A stretch of 64,000 nucleotides of DNA from Aliiroseovarius sp. F47248L. GTDB taxonomy: Bacteria; Pseudomonadota; Alphaproteobacteria; Rhodobacterales; Rhodobacteraceae. A model generated the notes under the pieces. That model ran no database searches, was not told where the DNA came from, and saw nothing but the letters and a program-made list of their open reading frames with translations. Positions 56,340 through 64,000 of the stretch are shown in pieces (within the stretch, counting starts at the first letter, position 1; each line of letters begins with the position of its first letter). The stretch is from positions 1,612,001-1,676,000 of the forward strand of contig NZ_JALKBF010000001.1 of NCBI RefSeq assembly GCF_023016085.1. The letters are read 5' to 3'. The translations under genes and the position numbers were made by a program.

Positions 56340-56572
56340 TGTCGGACGACATCTGGAAACGGGACGAGGTCGAAAGCCCCTGCGTCAACATTTGCGTCGT
56401 CCATCCGATCGCGCGGATCTGCACAGGGTGTTACCGCTCGATTGACGAGATCACCGCCTGGTCTCGCCTGTCACCTGACGCACGCCGCGCCGTGTTGAAA
56501 GACCTGCCGGACCGCAAGGTGGAACTAACCAAACGGCGTGGTGGACGTAAATCGCGGATTGGGAAGAGCTGA
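56339..56572 (+). CDS. DUF1289 protein
   Basis: A 77-residue protein of the DUF1289 family, recognised by SPCVNICVVHPIARICTGCYRSIDEI, with four Cys that suggest metal or Fe-S binding, then W-S-xLSPDARRAVLKDL. Function unknown. Its ATG overlaps the ruvX stop by one base, in line with the ccmI-ruvX-DUF1289 operon. Confidence 0.92.
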   Translation: MSDDIWKRDEVESPCVNICVVHPIARICTGCYRSIDEITAWSRLSPDARRAVLKDLPDRKVELTKRRGGRKSRIGKS

Positions 56573-56640
56573 ACCCGCTCTCTACAACGTGAAATGGCGC
56601 GATGAAAATTGCGGTTAGGATCAAGGCAAAAGGACGCCTG

Positions 56641-57018
56641 ATGACCACATTTCTTCGCTATTCCGTTGGCACAATCGCACTGCTTGTAACGCTTCCAGCG
56701 CTAGCTGAAGACTGGAAGACGAGACCCGGAGATACCCGACTGGGGCACGCCGAACTAACCGATAAGTTATCGGGTCAAACCCTGACCTTCTATGATGGCG
56801 CCACGTCAGTGTTCAATCTGGACGGGACCTATTCCTATACCTATGGCGGCGGTGGAACATGGCTGGGCGGCTATAAGGTCGGCACCGATAGCACAGCCTG
56901 TGTGGAGTTCGTCACGGGAGTGTCGCGCTGTGATCTGTATATTATGAACCACGATCAGCTTGTTCTGATCACGAAAGACGGATTACGCTTTCCTGTCCAG
57001 TCGATCGCAAGACACTAG
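56641..57018 (+). CDS. Exported hypothetical protein
   Basis: A 125-residue protein with a Sec signal ending in LPALAED (cleavage near residue 22). The mature part is a small beta domain with repeated Gly/Tyr text (GTYSYTYGGGGTWLGGYKVG) and one Cys pair (TACVEF, SRCDLY). AAAGGA supports the start at 56641 over an in-frame Met 13 codons earlier. Family not recognised; resembles small secreted roseobacter proteins of unknown role. Confidence 0.75.
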   Translation: MTTFLRYSVGTIALLVTLPALAEDWKTRPGDTRLGHAELTDKLSGQTLTFYDGATSVFNLDGTYSYTYGGGGTWLGGYKVGTDSTACVEFVTGVSRCDLYIMNHDQLVLITKDGLRFPVQSIARH

Positions 57019-57048
57019 CCCCCGTGGCCTGTCTCGACACTTGGAAAA

Positions 57049-57262
57049 GGGGCGTTGCCCCTCGCACCATGGGTGCTCACCCCGGATATTTTCAGCCAGA
57101 AGAAAGACGAAACTGGCGCGCCACCTCGACCGTTGACCAAGGGCTTGGCATACTTATCTCTTTGAATTTCTGGTATTGGACAGACCGGTTTAGCCCACCG
57201 AGCTTCTTCTGGCTGAAAATATCCTGGGGGTGAGAGCCGTGGGCTCGAGGGGGCAACGCCCC
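57049..57262. repeat. Long imperfect inverted repeat, MITE/REP-like
   Basis: The arms 57049-57104 and 57204-57262 match as reverse complements over nearly their whole length. The ends match as GGGGCGTTGCCCC, itself a small hairpin, and the inner parts match as GGATATTTTCAGCCAGAAGA. A 99-base spacer separates them. The middle of each arm diverges by a few substitutions and indels. No transposase is encoded. It fills the gap between convergent genes (56641 gene and ispG), so it probably also works as a bidirectional terminator. Confidence 0.85.
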
Positions 57263-57266
57263 CTGT

Positions 57267-58391
57267 TTACTCCGCCGCCTCTTCAGACTGCAGATCGAGT
57301 TCCGCGGCACGCTTCTCAACCAGTTCAACGATATGGTCGACCATCTTTTCATTGTCGAGCTTATGGTCCTGTTTGCCCGCCAGATACACCATGCCAGACC
57401 CGGCACCACCACCGGTAAAGCCGACATCGGTCATCAATGCTTCGCCCGGACCGTTCACCACGCATCCAATAATAGACAAGCTCATCGGGGTATGGATATG
57501 CGCAAGGCGTTCTTCCAACGTCGCGACGGTTTTGATCACATCAAACCCCTGCCGCGCACAGGACGGGCAGGAAATAATGTTGACCCCGCGGTGGCGCAAG
57601 CCAAGGCTCTTCAAAATCTCAAAGCCCACCTTAACCTCTTCGACTGGGTCGGCGGACAAGCTGACACGGATCGTATCGCCGATCCCGGCCCACAGCAGGT
57701 TGCCAAGGCCGATTGCGCTTTTGATCGTGCCAGACACAAAGCCGCCAGCTTCGGTGATCCCCAGATGGATCGGAGCATCCGTCGCTTCGGCGATACCGTG
57801 ATAGGCCGCAGCCGACAGAAAAACGTCTGAGGCTTTCACACTGATCTTGTAGTCGCGGAAGTCATTGTCTTCCAGAATGCGAATATGCTCGAGCCCGCTT
57901 TCGACCATCGCCTCGGGGCAAGGTTCACCATATTTTTCAAGCAGATGCTTTTCAAGCGAGCCCGCGTTGACCCCAATTCGGATTGAGCAGCCGTGATCTT
58001 TTGCGGCCTTGATCACTTCACGCACACGGGTCTCATCGCCAATATTACCGGGGTTGATGCGCAAGCAGGCCGCGCCAGCTTCAGCTGCTTCGATGGCGCG
58101 CTTATAGTGGAAATGGATATCTGCCACGATCGGCACCGGGCTTTCGGCGGTGATTTCCTTCAAGGCGGTTGTCGATGCCACATCCGGGCAGGAAATGCGC
58201 ACGATATCGGCACCAGCCTCGGCCGCAGCCATCACTTGGGCCAACGTCGCCTTAACGTCAGAACTGTCGGTGTTCGTCATGGTTTGCACGGCAATGGGTG
58301 CCCCGCCGCCCACCGGCACGTTGCCGACCATAACCTGCCGCGATTGACGACGTTCTATATCACGCCAAGGACGGATTGGATTGTGAGACAT
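57267..58391 (-). CDS. ispG: 4-hydroxy-3-methylbut-2-enyl diphosphate synthase
   Basis: Fe-S enzyme of the MEP isoprenoid pathway; 374 residues. The TIM-barrel part begins [24 protein letters not shown]. The cluster Cys residues stand in [12 protein letters not shown] and [10 protein letters not shown]. Complete at both ends, with an N-terminus typical of the flavodoxin-dependent bacterial form. Next gene upstream is the RodZ-like gene, 101 bases away. Confidence 0.96.
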   Translation of the reverse strand: MSHNPIRPWRDIERRQSRQVMVGNVPVGGGAPIAVQTMTNTDSSDVKATLAQVMAAAEAGADIVRISCPDVASTTALKEITAESPVPIVADIHFHYKRAIEAAEAGAACLRINPGNIGDETRVREVIKAAKDHGCSIRIGVNAGSLEKHLLEKYGEPCPEAMVESGLEHIRILEDNDFRDYKISVKASDVFLSAAAYHGIAEATDAPIHLGITEAGGFVSGTIKSAIGLGNLLWAGIGDTIRVSLSADPVEEVKVGFEILKSLGLRHRGVNIISCPSCARQGFDVIKTVATLEERLAHIHTPMSLSIIGCVVNGPGEALMTDVGFTGGGAGSGMVYLAGKQDHKLDNEKMVDHIVELVEKRAAELDLQSEEAAE

Positions 58392-58492
58392 GGGATCACT
58401 CTTTCGCCGATAGGTTTGCGGCTAGGGATAGCGCGCGCGCGACGCGGCGACAAGCACGCAAGGCCTATATGCGCGGGCAATTGGAAACGAGT

Positions 58493-59785
58493 TTACTGAG
58501 AAAGGCTCAGCTCGGCCACATAGGTCGCCAGATCGGCGTCAGCTGCCAGATCGGCAAGGGCAAAGACCTCGGTCAGGGCATCCTGCGACAACGCAACGTT
58601 TTTCACGACGGACGGGCCATCACCCGATGGACCATAGGCGGTGCCATTCACAGCGAAATAGACGGATCCCGCATTGCCCGTGCGCATAACAGGTGCTTGT
58701 TCGGTTTTGGGCAGCACATAATGTTCGCCCGCATCCAATATCTTTTCGAAGATAACGGTTCCATCTGCGGACTGAATACGCACCCAAGATGGACGCACCG
58801 CAAAAACGGCGACTTCGGCAGCTTCCGCGCCCAATACCTGTACCGCGCGAGCAGCCGTTTCGGCATTGCCCTCTACGGTCGGGGCAATGACGTTCGCCGC
58901 GAGTCTTTGCGTATCACGAGATGCAATCGCATCGTCGGTTCGGGACGACCCAAAGGACACAGGTGCCAGGCCCAGATCAGGCGCAGTTACACCGGCCAAA
59001 ACTCCAACGCTGGCCGGGTCAAGTGTTGAGATCGGTGCATCCCGATGGGTCAACACCGGCACCTCCAACGCCTGAGGGCGATAGAGTCGATCCAGTGCTT
59101 CTGCAGACGGAGGTTGGGACAGACCCACACCCGCATGGGCCATGACCTCGGTGTCATTTTCGCTTTGGAAGCTAGAAGGGCCACCCCCCACATCGGGCAA
59201 TTCAGCAAGCACACCGGGCGTTTGTTCAATTGGCGCGAAATCAACGCGTTGAATTTCCTGCAACACAGACCATCCGCCAAAGCCGAGAAGACCGATCAGC
59301 GCCGCCAATACAGCCACGGATCCAACCGCGCCGGGTTCGATCCCTGCAAAGATACTTTCCGTCTGGGGCACCCAGCTGGCATTGGGATTGGCCAGAGGAT
59401 CGCCACTGTGATCGGTCCGTTTCGCAACCTTTTTGGGTTTATCCAACTGGCTCGAGGCACTCGCGGACAATCCATGGGCCGTTGTGAAACCGCTTTCCTT
59501 GCAGAACGTCTTGTAAGCCCATTCCGGATCCATCCCCAGATACCGGGCATAGGACCGGACATATCCTGCGATAAAGCCCTGCGTTTCAAAAGCGGACACA
59601 TCGGCATTTTCGATGGCAGCAATATAGGTGGCTTTGATCTTCAATTCGCGCTGGACGTCCAACAGCGATTTGCCAAGCGTGGCGCGTTCACCCCGCATGA
59701 CATCGCCAAGTCGCAGATCAAAGGAATCAAAACCGGTTGGCTTTTCTTCTTCCTCGACCCGAGACGTGTTCCAACGCCCGATCAT
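58493..59785 (-). CDS. RodZ-like helix-turn-helix membrane protein
   Basis: A 430-residue protein with a cytoplasmic HTH of the RodZ/Xre type at about 25-95 (LGKSLLDVQRELKIKATYIAAIENADVSAFE; GFIAGYVRSYARYLGMD), one membrane helix at about 151-172, and an extracytoplasmic region ending in a DUF4115 domain (VRPSWVRIQSADGTVIFEKILDAGEHYVLP). RodZ links MreB to the envelope; whether this protein has that role is inferred. Its position before ispG is common to many proteobacteria. Confidence 0.88.
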   Translation of the reverse strand: MIGRWNTSRVEEEEKPTGFDSFDLRLGDVMRGERATLGKSLLDVQRELKIKATYIAAIENADVSAFETQGFIAGYVRSYARYLGMDPEWAYKTFCKESGFTTAHGLSASASSQLDKPKKVAKRTDHSGDPLANPNASWVPQTESIFAGIEPGAVGSVAVLAALIGLLGFGGWSVLQEIQRVDFAPIEQTPGVLAELPDVGGGPSSFQSENDTEVMAHAGVGLSQPPSAEALDRLYRPQALEVPVLTHRDAPISTLDPASVGVLAGVTAPDLGLAPVSFGSSRTDDAIASRDTQRLAANVIAPTVEGNAETAARAVQVLGAEAAEVAVFAVRPSWVRIQSADGTVIFEKILDAGEHYVLPKTEQAPVMRTGNAGSVYFAVNGTAYGPSGDGPSVVKNVALSQDALTEVFALADLAADADLATYVAELSLSQ

Positions 59786-59898
59786 CCAGCTGCTCCTCGT
59801 GCCTCATGTGTCCCAAATGAAGCCATCGATTCGTCATCGTTGCCTTCGCTAATGGAAAGGTAACACATTCTCACAAAATGTGCAGTCTGTGATTGGAG

Positions 59899-61122
59899 TT
59901 AAGCTGAGAGCTCGGCGCGATTTAGCTCACAATGCGACCAGAGCTGATCGAGGGCATTGATCAGGGCATCCATTTCCTTCGAGCCATGGACTGGCGACGG
60001 GGTAAACCGCAACCGTTCAGTCCCGCGTGGGACCGTGGGAAAATTGATGGGTTGCACATAAATTCCAAAGTTTTCCAACAACATATCGGATAGCTGCTTG
60101 GTGTGAACCGGATCCCCGACGATCAGAGGAACGATATGCGAATCATGGTCGATGATAGGCAGTCCGAGGGCTTTCAAGCGGGTTTTCAGAATCTTGGCCT
60201 GGGTCTGATGCGCGTCACGCAAAGCCTGATCAACCTTCAGATGCTTGACAGACGCAGCAGCACCCGCCGCCACAGCGGGGGGCAGCGAAGTTGTGAAGAT
60301 GAAACCGGGCGCATAAGAGCGCACAGCGTCACACATTTTCGCGGAGGCCGCGATATAGCCGCCCATCACGCCATAGGCCTTTGCCAGGGTGCCGTTGATG
60401 ATGTCGATCCGGTGCGCAAGGTTGTCACGTTCTGCCACGCCTGCCCCGCGCGGGCCATACATGCCCACCGCGTGCACTTCGTCGATATAGGTCAGGGCAT
60501 CGAACTCGTCCGCCAGATCACAAAGCGCTTCGATCGGGCCGAAATCGCCGTCCATCGAATAGACACTTTCAAACGCGATCAGCTTCGGGGCGGCGGGATC
60601 ATCGGCCTCAAGCAATTCACGCAGATGGGCAACGTCGTTGTGGCGGAAAATGCGCTTGGCACCGCCATTGCGGCGCACCCCTTCGATCATCGAAGCATGA
60701 TTCAATGCGTCAGAGTAGATGATCAATCCCGGAAACAGCTTGGGCAATGTCGACAAAGTCGCGTCGTTGGCGATGTAGGCCGAGGTGAAGATCAGCGCGT
60801 CTTCCTTCTGGTGAAGATCCGCGATCTCGGCTTCCAGGCGTTTGTGATAGACCGTGGTGCCCGAGATATTTCGGGTTCCGCCAGAACCTGCGCCGGTGGC
60901 TTCGATCGCTTCGTGCATGGCATCACGCACTGCAGGGTGCTGCCCCATGCCCAGATAATCGTTGCCGCACCAAACGGTAACGGGCGCTTCGGTGCCATCG
61001 GGTTTCTTCCAGGTGGCGTGGGGAAACTGGCCTTGGCAGCGTTCAATTTCGATGAACGTGCGATAGCGGCCTTCGTCATGCAGGCGCTGCAGCGCCACAT
61101 CAAGCTCATGATTATAGTCCAA
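59899..61122 (-). CDS. hemA: 5-aminolevulinate synthase
   Basis: PLP enzyme joining glycine and succinyl-CoA to make the heme precursor (the C4 route of alphaproteobacteria); 407 residues. The N-terminal [13 protein letters not shown] motif, the [11 protein letters not shown] motif and the PLP-Lys region [19 protein letters not shown] are clear. The C-terminal end [13 protein letters not shown] fits ALAS. The 267-base upstream gap contains a striking dyad (61183-61209). Confidence 0.97.
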   Translation of the reverse strand: MDYNHELDVALQRLHDEGRYRTFIEIERCQGQFPHATWKKPDGTEAPVTVWCGNDYLGMGQHPAVRDAMHEAIEATGAGSGGTRNISGTTVYHKRLEAEIADLHQKEDALIFTSAYIANDATLSTLPKLFPGLIIYSDALNHASMIEGVRRNGGAKRIFRHNDVAHLRELLEADDPAAPKLIAFESVYSMDGDFGPIEALCDLADEFDALTYIDEVHAVGMYGPRGAGVAERDNLAHRIDIINGTLAKAYGVMGGYIAASAKMCDAVRSYAPGFIFTTSLPPAVAAGAAASVKHLKVDQALRDAHQTQAKILKTRLKALGLPIIDHDSHIVPLIVGDPVHTKQLSDMLLENFGIYVQPINFPTVPRGTERLRFTPSPVHGSKEMDALINALDQLWSHCELNRAELSA

Positions 61123-61182
61123 GGTTCCCTCCTGGCCGGTCTGATCCTGTTCGTTCGCTCAACATACAGAGTATCACCTCAC

Positions 61183-61209
61183 AAACATATTCAAAAATTG
61201 GATATGTTT
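61183..61209. promoter_or_regulatory. Dyad AAACATATTCAA-AAA-TTGGATATGTTT upstream of hemA
   Basis: The 12-base arms match at 11 positions around a 3-base spacer, about 60 bases upstream of hemA on one side and 180 upstream of the M20 peptidase gene on the other. It is not a TTGAT-N4-ATCAA Fnr site. It could be an operator; a T-run after it on the plus strand also allows a weak terminator. Confidence 0.55.
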
Positions 61210-61389
61210 TTCCCTGAACGTCGCTGTGTGCCGTGTTAACGGTTTGAGGCCGGGTTTTACATTGATCCATCTCAAACGGAACCCTTTTTGGGATCTCCGC
61301 GACACTACGCCCCCTTTTCCGCACGGGGTGGACAGTGCCTGACGGGCTGGTAGGGTCAGCGCCGACAACATACAAACTTGGAGCTTTCC

Positions 61390-62766
61390 ATGACGCTCGA
61401 CCCTGTTCTGGACCGCATTGACGCCGACCTTCCTGACGCCATCGACCGCCTTCTTGCGCTTCTGCGCATCCCGTCCATCTCGACCGATCCGGCTTATGCC
61501 GTAGAATGCCAGAAAGCAGCAGATTGGCTGGTGAACGATCTGAAAACCATTGGATTTCAAGCCGATAAACGGCAGACGCCGGGCCACCCGATGGTCGTGG
61601 CGCATGCAGATGGCCCTGCAGATGCGCCGCATCTGATGTTCTATGGGCATTATGACGTGCAGCCCGTTGACCCGCTGGAGCTGTGGGACACGCCGCCGTT
61701 TGAACCCGCCCTTGAAGACACGCCAGCGGGCAAGGTGATCCGGGGTCGCGGATCGTCCGATGACAAGGGCCAATTGATGACCTTTGTCGAAGCCTGTCGC
61801 GCATGGATCGCCGTCCACGGCAGCCTGCCCGCGCGCGTTTCGCTGTTTTTTGAAGGTGAAGAAGAATCGGGTTCGCCGTCTCTGATCCCCTTCATGGAGG
61901 AAAACCGCGACGAGCTGACCACCGATATTGCATTGATCTGTGACACCGGGCTTTTCGAATCAAAAACACCTGCGATCATCACCCAGTTGCGCGGCATGAG
62001 CTGCGAGGATTTCACCATCACCGGCCCTGACCGCGACCTGCATTCGGGCATGTATGGCGGCATCGCGATGAATCCCATCCGTATCCTGACCCGTGCTTTG
62101 GCTGATCTGCATGATGACACAGGACGCATCACCCTGCCCGGCTTTTATAACGGGGTCGAGGAGCTGTCGGACGAAATACGCGCCCAGTGGCAGGGGTTGG
62201 GCTTTGACCACGCCGCCTTCCTAGGCGATGTTGGTTTGAAACATCCGGCAGGAGAACAAGACCGCATGCCGATCGAAATGCTGTGGTCGCGGCCAACCTG
62301 CGATGTGAACGGTATCTGGGGTGGCTATACCGGCGACGGGTTCAAGACCGTACTGCCCAGCAAGGCATCGGCCAAGGTCAGCTTCCGGCTGGTGGGCAAA
62401 CAAGACCCCGACGCGATCCGCAAAACCTTCCGTGCTTATCTGGAAAAGCGCCTGCCCGAAGGTTTCACCATTGAATACCGCACCGAGAAAGGCTCGCCCG
62501 CTGCGCAGGTATCCACCGACAACCCGATGTTCGAACAAGCACGCAAGGCGCTGAGCGAAGAATGGGGTATGCCGGCAGCCTTTGCCGGTTGCGGCGGCTC
62601 GATCCCGATTGCAGGCTATTTCAAGGATATACTGGGCGTTGACGCAATGCTGATCGGCTTTGGCAAAGATGACGACAACATTCACAGCCCGAACGAAAAA
62701 TACGATCTGGAAAGTTTCCATAAAGGCATTCGCAGTTGGGCGCGCATCTTGGCAAAACTGTCCTGA
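61390..62766 (+). CDS. M20-family metallopeptidase (dipeptidase)
   Basis: A 458-residue zinc peptidase. The metal-site motif HYDVQPVDP with the first His and catalytic Asp is at about residue 95. GRGSSDDKGQLMTFVEA gives the bridging Asp, FFEGEEESGSP the catalytic Glu pair, and the final His lies in DNIHSPNEKYDLESF. The dimerisation domain is inserted in the middle (from HSGMYGG). GGAG selects the start at 61390. Substrate unknown; the family includes carnosinase-type dipeptidases. Confidence 0.92.
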   Translation: MTLDPVLDRIDADLPDAIDRLLALLRIPSISTDPAYAVECQKAADWLVNDLKTIGFQADKRQTPGHPMVVAHADGPADAPHLMFYGHYDVQPVDPLELWDTPPFEPALEDTPAGKVIRGRGSSDDKGQLMTFVEACRAWIAVHGSLPARVSLFFEGEEESGSPSLIPFMEENRDELTTDIALICDTGLFESKTPAIITQLRGMSCEDFTITGPDRDLHSGMYGGIAMNPIRILTRALADLHDDTGRITLPGFYNGVEELSDEIRAQWQGLGFDHAAFLGDVGLKHPAGEQDRMPIEMLWSRPTCDVNGIWGGYTGDGFKTVLPSKASAKVSFRLVGKQDPDAIRKTFRAYLEKRLPEGFTIEYRTEKGSPAAQVSTDNPMFEQARKALSEEWGMPAAFAGCGGSIPIAGYFKDILGVDAMLIGFGKDDDNIHSPNEKYDLESFHKGIRSWARILAKLS

Positions 62767-62802
62767 ACACGCTGGTCCGGTATCCTGCGTACCGGGCCAG
62801 CC

Positions 62803-63036
62803 CTATCCCTCGCGGGAGGTCGGACCCGACCGAAGGTGTCGCACGATCTTGATCAACAAGATCACCCACGGCCCACCATGCATCACAAGATCAAGTATAT
62901 CGAGCGGACGCACCAATGTGCCGGATAACAGCATCACCAGCTTTTCCCAGATATGCGGTGGCGCAAATGGGGCTAGGCCGATGGTCAGGCAGAAAATGAC
63001 GACGGTCAAAAAAGGAATATTGTCAAAAATCGACAT
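62803..63036 (-). CDS. Small two-helix membrane protein (annotated elsewhere as RND-transporter-like)
   Basis: A 77-residue protein with two hydrophobic helices (about 5-22 and 50-68) around a short PPHIWEKLVMLLSGTLVRPLDILDL loop, the most conserved part of the family. Such proteins are sometimes labelled RND transporter in databases, a label the sequence does not justify. AAGGGG supports the start at 63036. Confidence 0.8.
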   Translation of the reverse strand: MSIFDNIPFLTVVIFCLTIGLAPFAPPHIWEKLVMLLSGTLVRPLDILDLVMHGGPWVILLIKIVRHLRSGPTSREG

Positions 63037-63132
63037 CAACAGCCCCTTTTGCCAAACCGGTCGCAATCTTGGTGTCTTGCGATCAACGCGGACAGGCTAT
63101 CGCCGAAAACTCAGGATGAATATGTGGTGAAG

Positions 63133-63209
63133 TGGCGCGGTTGACGGGGCTCGAACCCGCGACCCCCGGCGTGACAGGCCGGTACTCTAACCAACTGAGC
63201 TACAACCGC
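63133..63209 (-). tRNA. tRNA-Asp (GUC), first copy, CCA encoded
   Basis: A 77-base tRNA: acceptor GCGGTTG/CAACCGC, anticodon stem-loop CCGGC-CTGTCAC-GCCGG (anticodon GTC), T-arm GGGTTCGAGCC and discriminator G, followed by an encoded CCA. Identical in sequence to the copy at 63361-63437. Confidence 0.97.
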
Positions 63210-63220
63210 GCGTGGCGGCG

Positions 63221-63249
63221 TGAATACAGTGGGCATGATGGACCGTCAA
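63221..63249 (-). promoter_or_regulatory. Promoter of the first tRNA-Asp gene
   Basis: TTGACG and TATTCA separated by exactly 17 bases, the -10 box ending 11 bases before the tRNA 5' end. Confidence 0.75.
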
Positions 63250-63321
63250 TGGGCAAATCACACGATGCGGCTGGTTGGTTTACGGGTAAGTAGACAGGCT
63301 TGAACGGTGGGCTAAAAACGA

Positions 63322-63343
63322 AGAAACCCCGCCAATGGCGGGG
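63322..63343 (-). terminator. Terminator of the second tRNA-Asp gene
   Basis: A 7-bp stem CCCCGCC/GGCGGGG with a 3-base loop, then TTTCTT on the minus strand, 17 bases after the encoded CCA of the second copy. Confidence 0.85.
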
Positions 63344-63360
63344 CGTCTTTCAGGCAGTGG

Positions 63361-63437
63361 TGGCGCGGTTGACGGGGCTCGAACCCGCGACCCCCGGCGT
63401 GACAGGCCGGTACTCTAACCAACTGAGCTACAACCGC
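63361..63437 (-). tRNA. tRNA-Asp (GUC), second copy, CCA encoded
   Basis: Same 77-base sequence as the first copy, including anticodon GTC, discriminator G and the encoded CCA. The two copies are direct repeats 151 bases apart. Confidence 0.97.
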
Positions 63438-63466
63438 TCACTGCCAGCCTTTCGGCTTGTTCGGGC

Positions 63467-63495
63467 GTTCTAGGCTGCAGGCCCAAGGGCGTCAA
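63467..63495 (-). promoter_or_regulatory. Promoter of the second tRNA-Asp gene
   Basis: TTGACG and TAGAAC separated by 17 bases, ending 29 bases before the tRNA 5' end. Same -35 hexamer as the first copy's promoter. Confidence 0.65.
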
Positions 63496-63518
63496 GCGGC
63501 CAATTCAGTTTTTCCGGA

Positions 63519-64000
63519 TTATTTTTCGATGGTCCGGTGTCCATGTCGGGCGGACAGGTGAAATATGATACCCTGACCGCCGGGCAAGTCCAGCATGTCA
63601 TGTTCGTTCAACCCCAACCAACGGGCCCGAAGCACTCGCGACAGAATGCCGTGGGTGAATATGACCGCCGGTCCGGACAGATCAGCCAAAAACGCATCGG
63701 CCCTGCGCTCAAGATCCAGATAGGTCTCGCCGCCCGGTGACATGAAGTGCCAGTTCAACGGATCGTTTTCAGCGATCACAGAAAGCTGGGGCCAACCAGC
63801 ATGGATCTGGGATTGAGTCAGACCTTCCCACGCGCCAAACGCAACTTCACATAAGCGCGCATCTTGGGTCAGAGGCCAACCCAGCGGCTTCAGCGACAAC
63901 TCGGCAGTTTGAAGCGCCCTGCCTTGCGGAGAACTAAAGGCTTGCACGTCCTGCCGTTCAGCCAAAATCTGCTGCAGGATCACGCCCATATCACGGGCTT
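63519..64000 (-). CDS. Histidine phosphatase family protein (N-terminus outside window)
   Basis: Partial gene of the phosphoglycerate-mutase-like superfamily, running off the right edge. About 160 C-terminal residues are present: SSPQGRALQTAELSLKPLGW, EVAFGAWEGLTQSQI with the active-site Glu, FMSPGGETYLDLERRADAFLADL, and the second catalytic His in VIFTHGILSRVLRARWLGL. The N-terminal RHG motif must lie beyond position 64000. Substrate unknown. Confidence 0.88.
   Translation of the reverse strand, partial: ARDMGVILQQILAERQDVQAFSSPQGRALQTAELSLKPLGWPLTQDARLCEVAFGAWEGLTQSQIHAGWPQLSVIAENDPLNWHFMSPGGETYLDLERRADAFLADLSGPAVIFTHGILSRVLRARWLGLNEHDMLDLPGGQGIIFHLSARHGHRTIEK

Noticed and set aside
63133..63437. 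Direct repeat suggestive of an integration site at tRNA-Asp
   Set aside because: The repeat is simply two complete tRNA genes with their own promoters; no integrase or foreign island lies between them (151 bases).

Overview
The window reads as ordinary chromosome of a marine-type alphaproteobacterium, most likely a Rhodobacteraceae (Roseobacter-group) member. Grounds for this are high-GC coding sequence with family-typical proteins (CcmI/RuvX/DUF1289, the 5-aminolevulinate synthase route to heme, the soxBDAG heterotetrameric sarcosine oxidase operon, GlnB-GlnA) and a roseobacter-style intergenic inverted repeat. No phage, integrase, insertion sequence, CRISPR array or plasmid function is visible.

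Layout. 1-4.6 kb: a minus-strand fatty-acid cluster (fabF partial, acpP, fabG, fabD) interrupted by a divergent HisA-like gene. 4.7-6.2 kb: ribosomal operon rpsF-rpsR-rplI. 6.2-9.8 kb: a glutaredoxin/MauE-type membrane protein with a DUF305 protein, a small lytic transglycosylase, and tig preceded by tRNA-Leu(UAG). 10-14.2 kb: an orphan Hint-like protein, nnr, then glnB-glnA. 14.3-16.5 kb: a small lipoprotein, a broken DUF3445 (heme-dependent N-demethylase-like) gene and an endonuclease/phosphatase-fold protein. 16.7-23 kb: an alpha/beta-hydrolase-OsmC fusion, then alr-mlaE-mlaF-(PqiA-like)-radA-cvpA. 23-28.7 kb is the most accessory-looking stretch: a winged-helix/hydrolase fusion, a 63-aa protein, purF, an AT-rich GT61 glycosyltransferase, an SDR and a methyltransferase.

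28.8-37.3 kb: surE-pcm-nlpD, a Tat-exported CpdB, and der-bamB-yfgM. 37.5-46.1 kb: an RND adaptor/pump pair, an Atm1-type ABC exporter divergent from an ArsR regulator, and a LysM protein. 46.2-49 kb: LOG-family protein, rarD, sodB and an exported protein. 49-54.4 kb: soxBDAG, with a possible 40-residue membrane protein encoded antisense in the soxB-soxD gap. 54.6-57 kb: ccmI-ruvX-DUF1289 and an exported protein. 57-62.8 kb: an inverted-repeat element, ispG, a RodZ-like gene, hemA and an M20 peptidase. 62.8-64 kb: a small membrane protein, two identical tRNA-Asp(GUC) genes each with its own promoter, and a partial histidine phosphatase.

I did not find a convincing new multi-gene system. The observations most worth following are the doubly disrupted DUF3445 pseudogene, the HisA paralogue with altered active-site motifs, the inverted-repeat element beside ispG, the 40-residue ORF with its palindrome inside the sox operon, the dyad upstream of hemA, and the operator-like dyad at the arsR start codon.
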